Assembly (NCBI GenBank): GCA_900107365.1
Contig: FNPS01000013.1
Span: 1-64,000, forward strand
DNA length: 64,000 nt
Source: Flavobacterium aquidurense
Lineage (GTDB): Bacteria > Bacteroidota > Bacteroidia > Flavobacteriales > Flavobacteriaceae
Reading direction: 5' to 3'
In this document: positions 8,551 through 15,999 of the stretch, in pieces
How positions within the stretch are numbered: the stretch's first letter is position 1
Layout: each line of letters begins with the position of its first letter
Position numbers and translations under genes: made by a program
Notes under the pieces: model-generated
The model's input: only the letters and a program-made list of their open reading frames with translations
What the model was told of the DNA's origin: nothing
The model's database searches: none

Positions 8551-8635
8551 ACCTTCTAAGACTGCTGATATTGAACAATCATTGGTTTTGGGTGCGCACG
8601 GCGCAAGGGGATTAGTTGTTTTTATATTGGAATAA
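8551..8635 (+). pseudogene. Displaced 3' end of lutC
   Basis: These 85 bases align without gaps to the last 85 bases of lutC (7571-7655), with 11 mismatches by my count. They read GPSKTADIEQSLVLGAHG, then ARGLVVFILE and a stop. No lutC body precedes them. The simplest reading is that about 0.9 kb was inserted near the lutC end and supplied a substitute tail, leaving the original tail here. The former lutC terminator at 8664 still follows it. Confidence 0.8.
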
Positions 8636-8663
8636 TTATTATTTGAGTCTAAAGATTTACATA

Positions 8664-8697
8664 AAAAAAGCGCATAGTATTAACTGTGCGCTTTTTT
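8664..8697 (+). terminator. Probable original lutC terminator
   Basis: AAAAAAGCGCA and TGCGCTTTTTT form an 11-bp stem with a 12-base loop, 28 bases after the displaced lutC tail. Confidence 0.7.
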
Positions 8698-8774
8698 GTT
8701 TAAATTGCTTTTGAAATTGACAACAATTGATTTTGATTGTGTTCACGAGCGGGACGCTCGCGCTAGCAAAGGAC

Positions 8775-8808
8775 TTTGCACGGTTTTTTTGTTTTAAAGT
8801 TATATTTG
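8775..8808 (+). promoter_or_regulatory. Promoter-like box in a third repeat copy
   Basis: TTTG at 8775-8778 and TATATTTG at 8801-8808 are 22 bases apart. The flanking wording (GACTTTGCACGG and a T-run) matches the copy at 7697. No gene with an intact start follows directly. Confidence 0.4.
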
Positions 8809-8819
8809 TTTTGGGACGG

Positions 8820-9055
8820 CTAACAATCTGAAATTCTAATTCAGGAGCTCCAGAGGAGCTTAATGTTTATAGTTAAATATTATGTGTAATTTTATAAAGC
8901 TCCATAGGAGCGATATATTTCGCTCCTATGGAGCTTTTGATTATCGATTTCTGTATTTCTATAAATATAACGTCACGCTGTGACTTATTTTGTTCGTATA
9001 TTTCACTTTTAAGCCTGAAATTCCTCCGCGATCGAGCTTCTCGCCCGTGAACGTA
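8820..9055 (+). repeat. 236-bp direct repeat, copy 1
   Basis: It runs from CTAACAATCTG to GTGAACGTA and is repeated at 9457-9693 with scattered differences. It contains a perfect inverted repeat with 18-base arms around TATATT; the left arm is AAAGCTCCATAGGAGCGA. It also contains the small palindrome GTCACGCTGTGAC. No coding capacity was seen. Confidence 0.8.
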
Positions 9056-9168
9056 AATTATTTCGGTGGATTGGAAATATAGTTCAGCGAGAAATTATAA
9101 TAAAAATGACCAAACTATTTTAGAAATTGATATTAACTGATTTTGGAAGACTAGCTAAGTGTTTTTAA

Positions 9169-9413
9169 ATTATTGCAATTAAAATAAAAAAAACGGAACT
9201 TAAATTAAGTAATAATTTTGGTAAAAAAGTAAATATTTATCTGGAACCTGAAGGAACTGCTTTTGAATTACAGGATGCAAATTCTATAATTGTTGAAGTA
9301 GAGGGTAATCAGAATCCTGTTATTGATTTACAAATTAATAAAGAAAATGGAGAATTATATTTTACGATCTGGCCAGAAGAGGCACAATTGAATTTTTCGA
9401 TTTTCCCGCGCTA
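9169..9413 (+). pseudogene. Startless small beta-rich ORF between the repeats
   Basis: An open frame reads KKTELKLSNNFGKKVNIYLE and continues through EVEGNQNPVIDLQINKENGE to a TAA at 9411-9413. The pattern looks like a real protein of about 75 residues. The frame opens after TAA at 9166 and has no ATG, GTG or TTG; only ATT or ATA could start it. I regard it as a gene whose start was lost. Family unknown; small beta-rich proteins of this look often sit near contact-dependent toxin or immunity genes, but nothing here proves that. Confidence 0.5.
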
Positions 9414-9456
9414 ACGGGAGGGCAGTATAAACAAGAACACTTCGGAAAGCGAGGGA

Positions 9457-9693
9457 CTAACAATCTGAAATTTTAATTCAGGAGCTCCAGAGGAGCATCA
9501 TGTTTATAGTTAGATAATAAATGTCATTTTATAAAGCGCCATAGGAGCGATATATTTCGCTCCCATGGAGCTTTTGATTATCGATTTCTGTATTTCTATA
9601 AATATAACGTCACGCTGTGACTTATTTTGTTCGTATATTTCACTTTTAAGCCTGAAGTTCCCCCCTCGATCGGGCGTCTCGTTCGTGAACGTA
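9457..9693 (+). repeat. 236-bp direct repeat, copy 2
   Basis: Second copy of the 8820-9055 repeat, in the same orientation. The internal palindrome is still present, with two mismatched pairs. It ends about 40 bases before the start of a small lipoprotein gene. Confidence 0.8.
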
Positions 9694-9736
9694 GTCTATA
9701 AGATAAGATATGGTCTTAAACCTTTTAATCCTTAGC

Positions 9737-10150
9737 ATGAAAAACTTAAAATTATATAGTATGATTTTACTTTCGTTATTAACATCTTGTATGGATATTA
9801 CGGATAGTAGAGGTATTACTACCCGCAACAAATCTAATAATAGTATATATTGTTTTTATCTTCAACACGAATTGACTACAATGCATAGCCTTCCAGAATA
9901 TTCCTTCCCTCCGCATGAAACAAAAGCCAAAGAGGATGATTGTAATTTGATAGTCAAACCTCGTTGGGAAGAATATATTAAAACTTGTGATAATCAAAAG
10001 ATAAGATATTATATTGTTAAAAAAGACAGTGTAGATAAATATGGTTGGGAAACAATATTTAGTAACAATATTTACAATAAAAAGTATTTTTTTACAATTA
10101 AGGAATTAGATCGTTTGAATTGGACAATTACGTATGGAGGTAATAAATAG
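9737..10150 (+). CDS. Small lipoprotein of unknown function
   Basis: A 137-residue protein starting at ATG 9737; the longer frame from 9710 adds nine residues ahead of the signal peptide. The signal MKNLKLYSMILLSLLTSCMD ends in a clear lipobox (LTSC), so it is probably anchored in the outer membrane facing the periplasm. The mature part has several aromatic residues and two cysteines (DDCNL, KTCDN). No family was recognised. It directly follows the second 236-bp repeat. Confidence 0.7.
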   Translation: MKNLKLYSMILLSLLTSCMDITDSRGITTRNKSNNSIYCFYLQHELTTMHSLPEYSFPPHETKAKEDDCNLIVKPRWEEYIKTCDNQKIRYYIVKKDSVDKYGWETIFSNNIYNKKYFFTIKELDRLNWTITYGGNK

Positions 10151-10245
10151 TACTTTGATTTCTTTTATATTAAGAATTGTACTCCGTCCTCAATTCTTTG
10201 AAGAGTGAATTTTATTCAAAAATCATTTTTTTGTAAATTTGAAAT

Positions 10246-10722
10246 ATGGAAGTAAATATAAAAGACATTACAATCAGGCGGGCCGCAACTGTCGATTTAC
10301 CAAAACTCGCAGAATTTCTACAATTTCTTGTTGAAGCAGAAAGACCATTTGACCCAACACTTAAAGAGGGAGAAATCTTCTATTATAACATAGCAGATTT
10401 TATATCTGATGAGAAGTCAGAACTGCTGGTTATCGACTATAAAGATCAAATTGTTGGATGTGGCTACGCACAAATTCGAGCAGCTGAATCTTATCAAAAA
10501 CATGATTTATTTGGGTATCTGGGTTTTATGTATGTGAGTCCGGAATTGAGAGGAAATGGTTTAAATAATCTATTGATGGATGATCTTAAAAAATGGATCT
10601 TATCCAAAGGAATAACTGAGGTAAGATTACAGGTGTACCATGAGAACGAAGCAGCAATCAGAGCTTATGAAAAAGCGGGCTTTAAACAAATATTGACAAC
10701 AATGCGTTGTGATATAAGCTAA
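10246..10722 (+). CDS. GNAT-family N-acetyltransferase
   Basis: A 158-residue GNAT-fold protein. The N-terminal motif is ITIRRAATVDLPKLAEFLQF. The acetyl-CoA region is LGFMYVSPELRGNGLNNLLM, with the R/Q-x-x-G-x-G/A variant RGNGL, and the C-terminal motif is NEAAIRAYEKAGFKQ. Substrate unknown. It stands alone, with its own intergenic spaces on both sides. Confidence 0.85.
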   Translation: MEVNIKDITIRRAATVDLPKLAEFLQFLVEAERPFDPTLKEGEIFYYNIADFISDEKSELLVIDYKDQIVGCGYAQIRAAESYQKHDLFGYLGFMYVSPELRGNGLNNLLMDDLKKWILSKGITEVRLQVYHENEAAIRAYEKAGFKQILTTMRCDIS

Positions 10723-10845
10723 AGTATGCCACGTCTTTTTATGAAAAAGCTACATAAGATTTCTTTAAATAATCTTAAAGGAAAAAACAATAGATCACTC
10801 TTTTTTCTGTTTAAAAATTAAAGAGTCAAAAAACAAATTCCTAAA

Positions 10846-11745
10846 ATGAATCAAAATAAACCCCTTAAAGCCGTAGCCTACGGAGAAGTTCTATGGGATG
10901 TTTTTCCCGATAAAAAGAAGATTGGTGGCGCACCATTAAATGTTGCTTTACGAATGAAAACATTAGGTTGCGATGTGGCAATGATAAGTTGCGTAGGAAA
11001 AGATAATGACGGAGAAGCAATTATAAATCACATAAAACAATTGGGACTTGAAACGAATGCTATCATGCAATCGGATGAATTCTCAACAGGATTAGTGAAT
11101 GTGACTCTAAACGAAACAGGTTCTGCTACCTATGAAATCAAATATCCATCGGCCTGGGATAAAATTGTTCTGAACAATAAAGCTAAAGATTTAGTAAGCA
11201 ACGCTGACGTTCTGATTTACGGAAGTTTGGTTTGTCGTGACGAAGTATCTCGAAAAGCACTCGAAGAATTGTTGCAAACTAAGGTTTACAAAGTTTTTGA
11301 TGTCAATTTAAGAAAACCACATTATACGTATGAGATTCTTGAAAACCTGATGCAATCGGCTGATTTTATCAAATTTAATGACGAAGAGCTATTTGAAATT
11401 GCTTCAGCTTTAAAATCACCTTTTGTGGGTATTGAAGAGAATATTCATTTTATCGCTGAGAGAACTAATACTACAGGAATTTGTGTTACCAGAGGCGGAG
11501 ATGGTGCTTTGTTGTACTGGAAAGGTGAACTTTATGAAAATGAAGGGTATCCTGTAAAAGTAGCTGATACAGTGGGAGCAGGTGATTCGTTTTTAGCGGC
11601 TTTGATTACTTCATTATTAACGGGCAAAGAGCCTCAAACGGCTATTGATTTTGCCTGCGCGGTTGGAGCTTTGGTTGCCGAATCGCCTGGTGCTAATCCT
11701 GAAATTTCTTTTTCGCGAATCGAAAATATGATCCATAAAAAATAG
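10846..11745 (+). CDS. PfkB-family carbohydrate kinase, fructokinase-like
   Basis: A 299-residue ribokinase-fold protein. The N-terminus has GEVLWDVFP and GGAPLNVALRMKTLGCDVAM. The C-terminal PfkB signature is DTVGAGDSFLAAL, with the catalytic aspartate in GAGD. The GEVLWD start resembles fructokinases more than 2-keto-3-deoxygluconate kinases, but the latter is possible given the uronate genes elsewhere in the window. It is monocistronic, followed by a strong terminator. Confidence 0.85.
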   Translation: MNQNKPLKAVAYGEVLWDVFPDKKKIGGAPLNVALRMKTLGCDVAMISCVGKDNDGEAIINHIKQLGLETNAIMQSDEFSTGLVNVTLNETGSATYEIKYPSAWDKIVLNNKAKDLVSNADVLIYGSLVCRDEVSRKALEELLQTKVYKVFDVNLRKPHYTYEILENLMQSADFIKFNDEELFEIASALKSPFVGIEENIHFIAERTNTTGICVTRGGDGALLYWKGELYENEGYPVKVADTVGAGDSFLAALITSLLTGKEPQTAIDFACAVGALVAESPGANPEISFSRIENMIHKK

Positions 11746-11818
11746 AATAAGTTTCCTGTTTTTGACTTAATAATCAAAGCATTTAATACTGAAAGCAGCA
11801 AACAATTTCAGCAAATAT

Positions 11819-11850
11819 AAAAGCCGGTCTTTTTTAAAGAACCGGCTTTT
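11819..11850 (+). terminator. Terminator after the PfkB kinase
   Basis: AAAAGCCGGT (11819-11828) and ACCGGCTTTT (11841-11850) form a perfect 10-bp stem with a 12-base loop. It ends in T and is symmetrical enough to work on both strands. Confidence 0.85.
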
Positions 11851-12180
11851 ATATTTTTATTCTTCGGTCTGAAATCAAACATTAAAATAGCTGCAATTTA
11901 ATTTTTGCATTAGAAATATATAAGTAAAGCCCTATCCGTTGTTTTAAAATGATAAGTAAAAATTGATACTTTGGATTTAATTACAACCACCAGTTATATT
12001 CTATAAGGTGGTTTGTAGGAAAAAAAATCGAGATTCTCCGTAATATTGCGATATGAAGTGCTGTTGCAGCATTTTATGTTTTTTGTGTCGTTTTTGATGC
12101 TTGAAATAACTCCTGATCATCGATTTATTTTGAGTTTTCTTTACGATAGATTCTTGTATTTCTAAAAACAATTAATTACT
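11851..12180. other. Intergenic stretch without a recognised gene
   Basis: About 330 AT-rich bases between the PfkB terminator and the next membrane protein. I see no open frame with a plausible protein, no tandem repeat and no clear promoter box. Confidence 0.4.
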
Positions 12181-12600
12181 ATGTTCATTTCCCTTACTCA
12201 TGACCAGGTGCAGTTTTGCTATGGATCAATACGATGGCAATACGATTTTAATGAAATTGCAGAACTCGTTTTACTTAAAAGAAAGAAAACCTACATTCTT
12301 GAAAACTGTGCTTTTATTGCAGTTACGGCTTTCGCTTATTATTGCATGCTTTTTACCAATGTAATTGCGCTGTATTATATAACGCCTACTTTGCTGTGTT
12401 ATGCGATCCTGATCATTTTAAGATTTCATAACAAGGTTGATTTTGAATATTATGTCGTGGTAAAAGACATTTATAAAAAAGAAGTTGTTGTTAAAATTAG
12501 TGCTTCAGACCGCCCCGCAATAGGAAAACAAATTGATCAGTATCTTAACTATCAATACGATCAGATAGTGCAGAAAACAAAAACGCGAACATCAAAATGA
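12181..12600 (+). CDS. Small membrane protein of unknown function
   Basis: A 139-residue protein. Residues 1-35 look soluble. Two hydrophobic segments follow (NCAFIAVTAFAYYCMLFTNV and LYYITPTLLCYAILIIL), then a soluble tail rich in K, D and Y. No family was recognised. Its stop overlaps the start of a 31-codon membrane peptide by ATGA, so the two are probably translated together. The XRE-type regulator gene lies 120 bases further on. Confidence 0.6.
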   Translation: MFISLTHDQVQFCYGSIRWQYDFNEIAELVLLKRKKTYILENCAFIAVTAFAYYCMLFTNVIALYYITPTLLCYAILIILRFHNKVDFEYYVVVKDIYKKEVVVKISASDRPAIGKQIDQYLNYQYDQIVQKTKTRTSK

Positions 12601-12692
12601 ATCGATTATTATCCGAAATACCCGATTATGACTTGATTTTTATTGCCGTTGCTGTTGTTTATGGCTTCATAATTACAACGAAAAAAAAATAA
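12597..12692 (+). CDS. 31-residue single-span membrane peptide
   Basis: The frame starts at the ATG overlapping the previous stop (ATGA) and reads MNRLLSEIPDYDLIFIAVAV, then VYGFIITTKKK and TAA. It has one hydrophobic stretch between an acidic N-terminus and a lysine tail. The stop-start overlap and sensible topology support it, but its short length means it could be chance. Confidence 0.4.
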   Translation: MNRLLSEIPDYDLIFIAVAVVYGFIITTKKK

Positions 12693-12812
12693 AAAAATCC
12701 TGTTTCATTGACCTACATTTGAAGCAGTATCAGATTTCTAAAAAAAATATAGCTACAATCCTTAAGTTTAGTAGCGGCTGATTTAGCTATACATGTCCCC
12801 CAAATCAAACTT

Positions 12813-13202
12813 ATGGCCACTTCAATAAAAAGTAAAATCAAAAGCATTAGAGAGTTAAAAAATTACACTCAGGAATATATGGCAGATCAATTAGGCGTTA
12901 CTCAGGCGGGTTATAGTAAAATTGAAAAAGGAAAAACTATTTTATCTTATATTAAATTGGTAGAAATAGCCCGAATTTTAGAAGTTAGTGTAGAAGATAT
13001 TATCAGTTTTGATAGCGAAAGATATTTCAGTAGTATTAATACCGTAAAAGGAAATAGCAACAACGGTAGTATTTTAATTAATCCTGATAATAGTGTTGCC
13101 TTAAAAGAATTGTATGAAGATAAAATCAAACTTTTGGAAAAACTTCTAAGTAAAACAGAAGAAGAATTAAATCGTTATAAAAGAAAATTTGGTCAAATAT
13201 GA
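12813..13202 (+). CDS. XRE-family helix-turn-helix regulator
   Basis: A 129-residue protein. Residues 5-65 form a Cro/CI-type HTH: IKSIRELKNYTQEYMADQLG, then VTQAGYSKIEKGKTILS and ISFD. A linker follows, then a C-terminal segment (LKELYEDKIKLLEKLLSKTE) with heptad-like leucines, likely a coiled coil for dimerisation. Such stand-alone regulators are common in Bacteroidota; its target is unknown. A bidirectional hairpin follows directly. Confidence 0.85.
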   Translation: MATSIKSKIKSIRELKNYTQEYMADQLGVTQAGYSKIEKGKTILSYIKLVEIARILEVSVEDIISFDSERYFSSINTVKGNSNNGSILINPDNSVALKELYEDKIKLLEKLLSKTEEELNRYKRKFGQI

Positions 13203-13210
13203 TATAAAAA

Positions 13211-13234
13211 AACGAGGCTTCGAAGGGCCTCGTT
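13211..13234. terminator. Hairpin between convergent genes
   Basis: AACGAGGC and GCCTCGTT form a perfect 8-bp stem with an 8-base loop. The A-run before it serves as a T-run on the minus strand, so it mainly terminates the YegP-like gene, and probably the regulator too. Confidence 0.7.
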
Positions 13235-13254
13235 CTTAATTTGTTTCTATAAAT

Positions 13255-13587
13255 TTATGATGTTTGATCGTCTGTAGTTGCGTCGGGAGCATTTGATTTT
13301 ACGGATGCGATTCCGTTATCTCTTGCTGATGTACTTTCATACATTTCGCTGGCACCAATAATTTGGCCGTTGCTGGCTTTTAAATTGAAATATGGTTTTC
13401 CGTTGCTTGATTCTTTTTTGTCAAATTTGCTGTCGTCCTGCGAATTGGTCTTTACTGATTCGATTCCGTTAAGGCAAGCTGCTTTTGTACTATAGCCTTC
13501 GCTAGTTAAAATTGTTTGTCCATTTCCTGCTTTTAAATTGAATTGGAATTCGCCGTTAGTTCTTTTAGTAATTACAAATTTTCCCAT
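13255..13587 (-). CDS. YegP-like DUF1508 protein with two repeats
   Basis: A 110-residue protein of two tandem DUF1508 units. Unit 1 has FVITKRTNGEFQFNLKAGNG followed by QTILTSEGY and NGIESVKTN. Unit 2 has GKPYFNLKASNGQIIGASEM and NGIASVKSNA. The second unit repeats the beta-beta-alpha pattern of the first. YegP proteins are small and cytoplasmic with no firmly known role. The acidic tail (DATTDDQTS) is unremarkable. Confidence 0.85.
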   Translation of the reverse strand: MGKFVITKRTNGEFQFNLKAGNGQTILTSEGYSTKAACLNGIESVKTNSQDDSKFDKKESSNGKPYFNLKASNGQIIGASEMYESTSARDNGIASVKSNAPDATTDDQTS

Positions 13588-14093
13588 ATTATTTATTTTT
13601 AAGTTAGGTATTAAATAAACTTTGCTTTAATAAAAATACAAAACTTCGGTAGATAAATACGCTCATAGAAAAAATATATTGATATAATAATCTAATTTTA
13701 AGATTGTTTCTAAGAAAATAGATTTTTGAAATTTAAGATGCAAAATAAAATAGCCCAAAAGGCTCTTGAAGACTGTTTTTTTTGAATTAATTAATGCTTC
13801 AGCTCTAAATTACTAACTATAATATAAACGCAAAGATTGTACAATCAGAATTACGCTTTAGGTCTTACTTTGGATAATTCATTTCCGGCTTTAATTTGCT
13901 GCGAAATTAGAATTGAATTTTGGAAATTAAATATTTTTGTAAGTTAATCCGTATTTTAAAACTTATCGTCTCTGCTCAACGCTTTATATCGAAATGTAGA
14001 ATAGATTTTAATTTAAGTAAGAAATGAAATTTAAGAAAAACATCAAACTTTAACCGTAAAAAACATTTATTTTTGTTAGTAACCATTATTACT
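13588..14093. other. Intergenic stretch without a recognised gene
   Basis: About 500 AT-rich bases between divergent genes (YegP-like and XdhC-like). It must hold both promoters, but I could not place boxes with confidence. One weak hairpin (AGCC-CAAAA-GGCT) lies near 13752. Confidence 0.35.
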
Positions 14094-15215
14094 ATGAAGG
14101 AAATTAATGAAATTCTAAAAGCGTACTCAGAAGCAAAAAAAGCTGGTAAAAAGACTGCTTTGGCCACTGTTGTAAAAGTCGAAGGCTCGTCTTATCGTCA
14201 GCCTGGGGCGCGCATGCTGGTTACTGAAGATGGCAATCTGACGGGTGCGATAAGCGGTGGCTGTTTAGAAGGCGATGCTTTACGAAAAGCGCTTTTGTCC
14301 ATTCATCAGCAACAGAATAAATTAATTACCTACAATACAAGCAATGAAAATGATAGTGAAGTTGGACTGCAATTAGGCTGCAACGGAATCGTTCATATTC
14401 TTTTTGAATATATTAAGGATGATGTAATTAATAATCCAATACAACTTTTAGCGCAATTGGAAACAGAGCGAAAAACAGCTATAATCGAAACTATTTTTTC
14501 ACTTAAAAGAAATGCACCACAAATGGGTACTGTTTTATTTTACAGACAAGAATCAGATATTTTACATAGTGATGACATCGTGATAAATACTATTCCGGAT
14601 GTAAAAAAAGCACTTGAAAGTAAAATGAGCATGATAAAAAAAATACAGGATAACAATGAGAACGAAGCATTAATCGAGTGCATAGAGCCAGTAATTGCTC
14701 TTGTTGTTGCCGGTGCAGGAAATGATGTTCAGCCTTTGGTAAATATGGCATCTTTGTTAGGATGGGAAACAACAGTAGGTGATGGAAGGGCAACACATGC
14801 GACAGCAAAACGTTTTCCTGAAGCCAAAGAGACCCTTGTTGTCAAGTCGGAAGAATTTCTGGATAATATTCCTATTGATGACCAAACTTATTTCGTTTTA
14901 ATGACGCACGATTACAAATACGATTTGACAGTTTTAAGATTGCTTTTAAAGAGAGATTGTAAATACATTGGTATTCTCGGACCAAAATCAAAATTAAACC
15001 GAATGTTCGACGATTTAAATGCCGAAGGAATAAATTTGAATGAAGAACAATTGGATTGTATTTATGGCCCAATTGGACTTGATATTGGTGCTGAAACCTC
15101 AGAAGAAATTGCCTTATCGATTGTAGCAGAAATTAAAGCTGTCATGAGTGGAAAAAGAGGAACTTCACTGAAATACAAAACACAAAAAATACACGATTCA
15201 AAAGTAATAATCTAA
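14094..15215 (+). CDS. XdhC/CoxI-family molybdenum cofactor chaperone
   Basis: About 373 residues. The N-terminal domain has ALATVVKVEGSSYRQPGARM and GAISGGCLEGD, the typical XdhC start with a conserved cysteine. The C-terminal half has a Rossmann-like region with LVVAGAGNDVQPLV and YIGILGPKSK. XdhC proteins bind molybdenum cofactor, help load its sulfur ligand and insert it into xanthine-oxidase-family enzymes. The structural genes of such an enzyme follow at 17.3-21.1 kb. ATG at 14094 is preferred over TTG at 14073. The next gene begins about 10 bases after its stop. Confidence 0.85.
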   Translation: MKEINEILKAYSEAKKAGKKTALATVVKVEGSSYRQPGARMLVTEDGNLTGAISGGCLEGDALRKALLSIHQQQNKLITYNTSNENDSEVGLQLGCNGIVHILFEYIKDDVINNPIQLLAQLETERKTAIIETIFSLKRNAPQMGTVLFYRQESDILHSDDIVINTIPDVKKALESKMSMIKKIQDNNENEALIECIEPVIALVVAGAGNDVQPLVNMASLLGWETTVGDGRATHATAKRFPEAKETLVVKSEEFLDNIPIDDQTYFVLMTHDYKYDLTVLRLLLKRDCKYIGILGPKSKLNRMFDDLNAEGINLNEEQLDCIYGPIGLDIGAETSEEIALSIVAEIKAVMSGKRGTSLKYKTQKIHDSKVII

Positions 15216-15225
15216 ATAAAAGGTG

Positions 15226-15813
15226 ATGACGGGCATTGTAATTTTAGCAGCTGGAAATTCGTCAAGATTGGGACAGCCAAAACAGTTATTGGGATACAAA
15301 GATTCTACTCTTTTAAAAAATACGATTGCAGAAGCTTTTTTAGTGCCAGATGTGGTTATAATGGTTGTAACTGGTGCAAACAATCAGTTGATAGAAGAAG
15401 AACAGGATCCTTCGCGAATAAAAATATGCTTTAATCCCGATTGGGAAATGGGAATGTCATCTTCAATTGTAAAGGGCCTTAACACATTATTACACTTATA
15501 TCCGGATTGTGAAAATTGCATTTTTGCCGTATGCGATCAGCCGTACGTTTCGAGTCTCGTTTTCGAGAGTTTAATTAAGGAACATTCCAAAACCAAAAAA
15601 GGAATTGTAGCTTCAGCCTATTCCGGAACAGTAGGAACACCAGTGCTTTTTAATAAAAAATACTTCGGTGAATTAGCAACTTTGCAAGGACAAGAAGGAG
15701 CAAAAAAAATTATAAATGCATATTTAGAAGATACGGTTTCAGTTTCTTTTGAAAAAGGCAATATCGATATTGATACGGAAGACGATTACAATAAACTTAT
15801 TTCGGGATTTTAA
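15226..15813 (+). CDS. MocA-like molybdenum cofactor nucleotidyltransferase
   Basis: About 195 residues with the nucleotidyltransferase signature IVILAAGNSSRLGQPKQLL at the N-terminus and the metal-binding region FAVCDQPYVSS in the middle. MocA-type enzymes attach CMP to molybdopterin to make the dinucleotide cofactor used by xanthine-oxidase-family enzymes. A GTG lies directly before the ATG at 15226; I take the ATG. It forms an operon with the XdhC-like gene. Confidence 0.85.
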   Translation: MTGIVILAAGNSSRLGQPKQLLGYKDSTLLKNTIAEAFLVPDVVIMVVTGANNQLIEEEQDPSRIKICFNPDWEMGMSSSIVKGLNTLLHLYPDCENCIFAVCDQPYVSSLVFESLIKEHSKTKKGIVASAYSGTVGTPVLFNKKYFGELATLQGQEGAKKIINAYLEDTVSVSFEKGNIDIDTEDDYNKLISGF

Positions 15814-15824
15814 ATTGGTGTAAG

Positions 15825-15982
15825 TTTAACCGCAATGCACGCTAAGATTTACGCAATGTTCGCAAGGTTTAAGCATCCAGAAGCCTCGGGATGCAAATTT
15901 GAATTAAAAATAATCGCGCAAACGCGCAACGTTTTATTTTAAGCTATTTCTTTGCGTCTCTGCGCCTTTACGCGATTAAAAA
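15825..15982. repeat. CGCAA-word hairpin
   Basis: The left arm has AACCGCAATG, then CGC words stepped 9, 12 and 9 bases apart through ACGCAATGTTCGCAAGG. The right arm (15946-15980) has CTTTGCGTCTCTGCGCCTTT and ACGCGATTAA. The centre holds a small hairpin, GCATCC-N10-GGATGC. It lies between convergent genes. The same template recurs at 24.1, 46.0 and 48.3 kb. Confidence 0.6.
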
Positions 15983-15999
15983 AATAAGCGACTTTATCT

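Noticed and set aside
8394..8615. 73-codon open frame
   Set aside because: It crosses repeat copies and the displaced lutC tail in a different frame from lutC. The sequence does not look like a protein.
10234..10241. TAAATTTG as promoter of the acetyltransferase
   Set aside because: The box matches, but the nearest TTTG upstream is 33 bases away and the ATG follows after only four bases.
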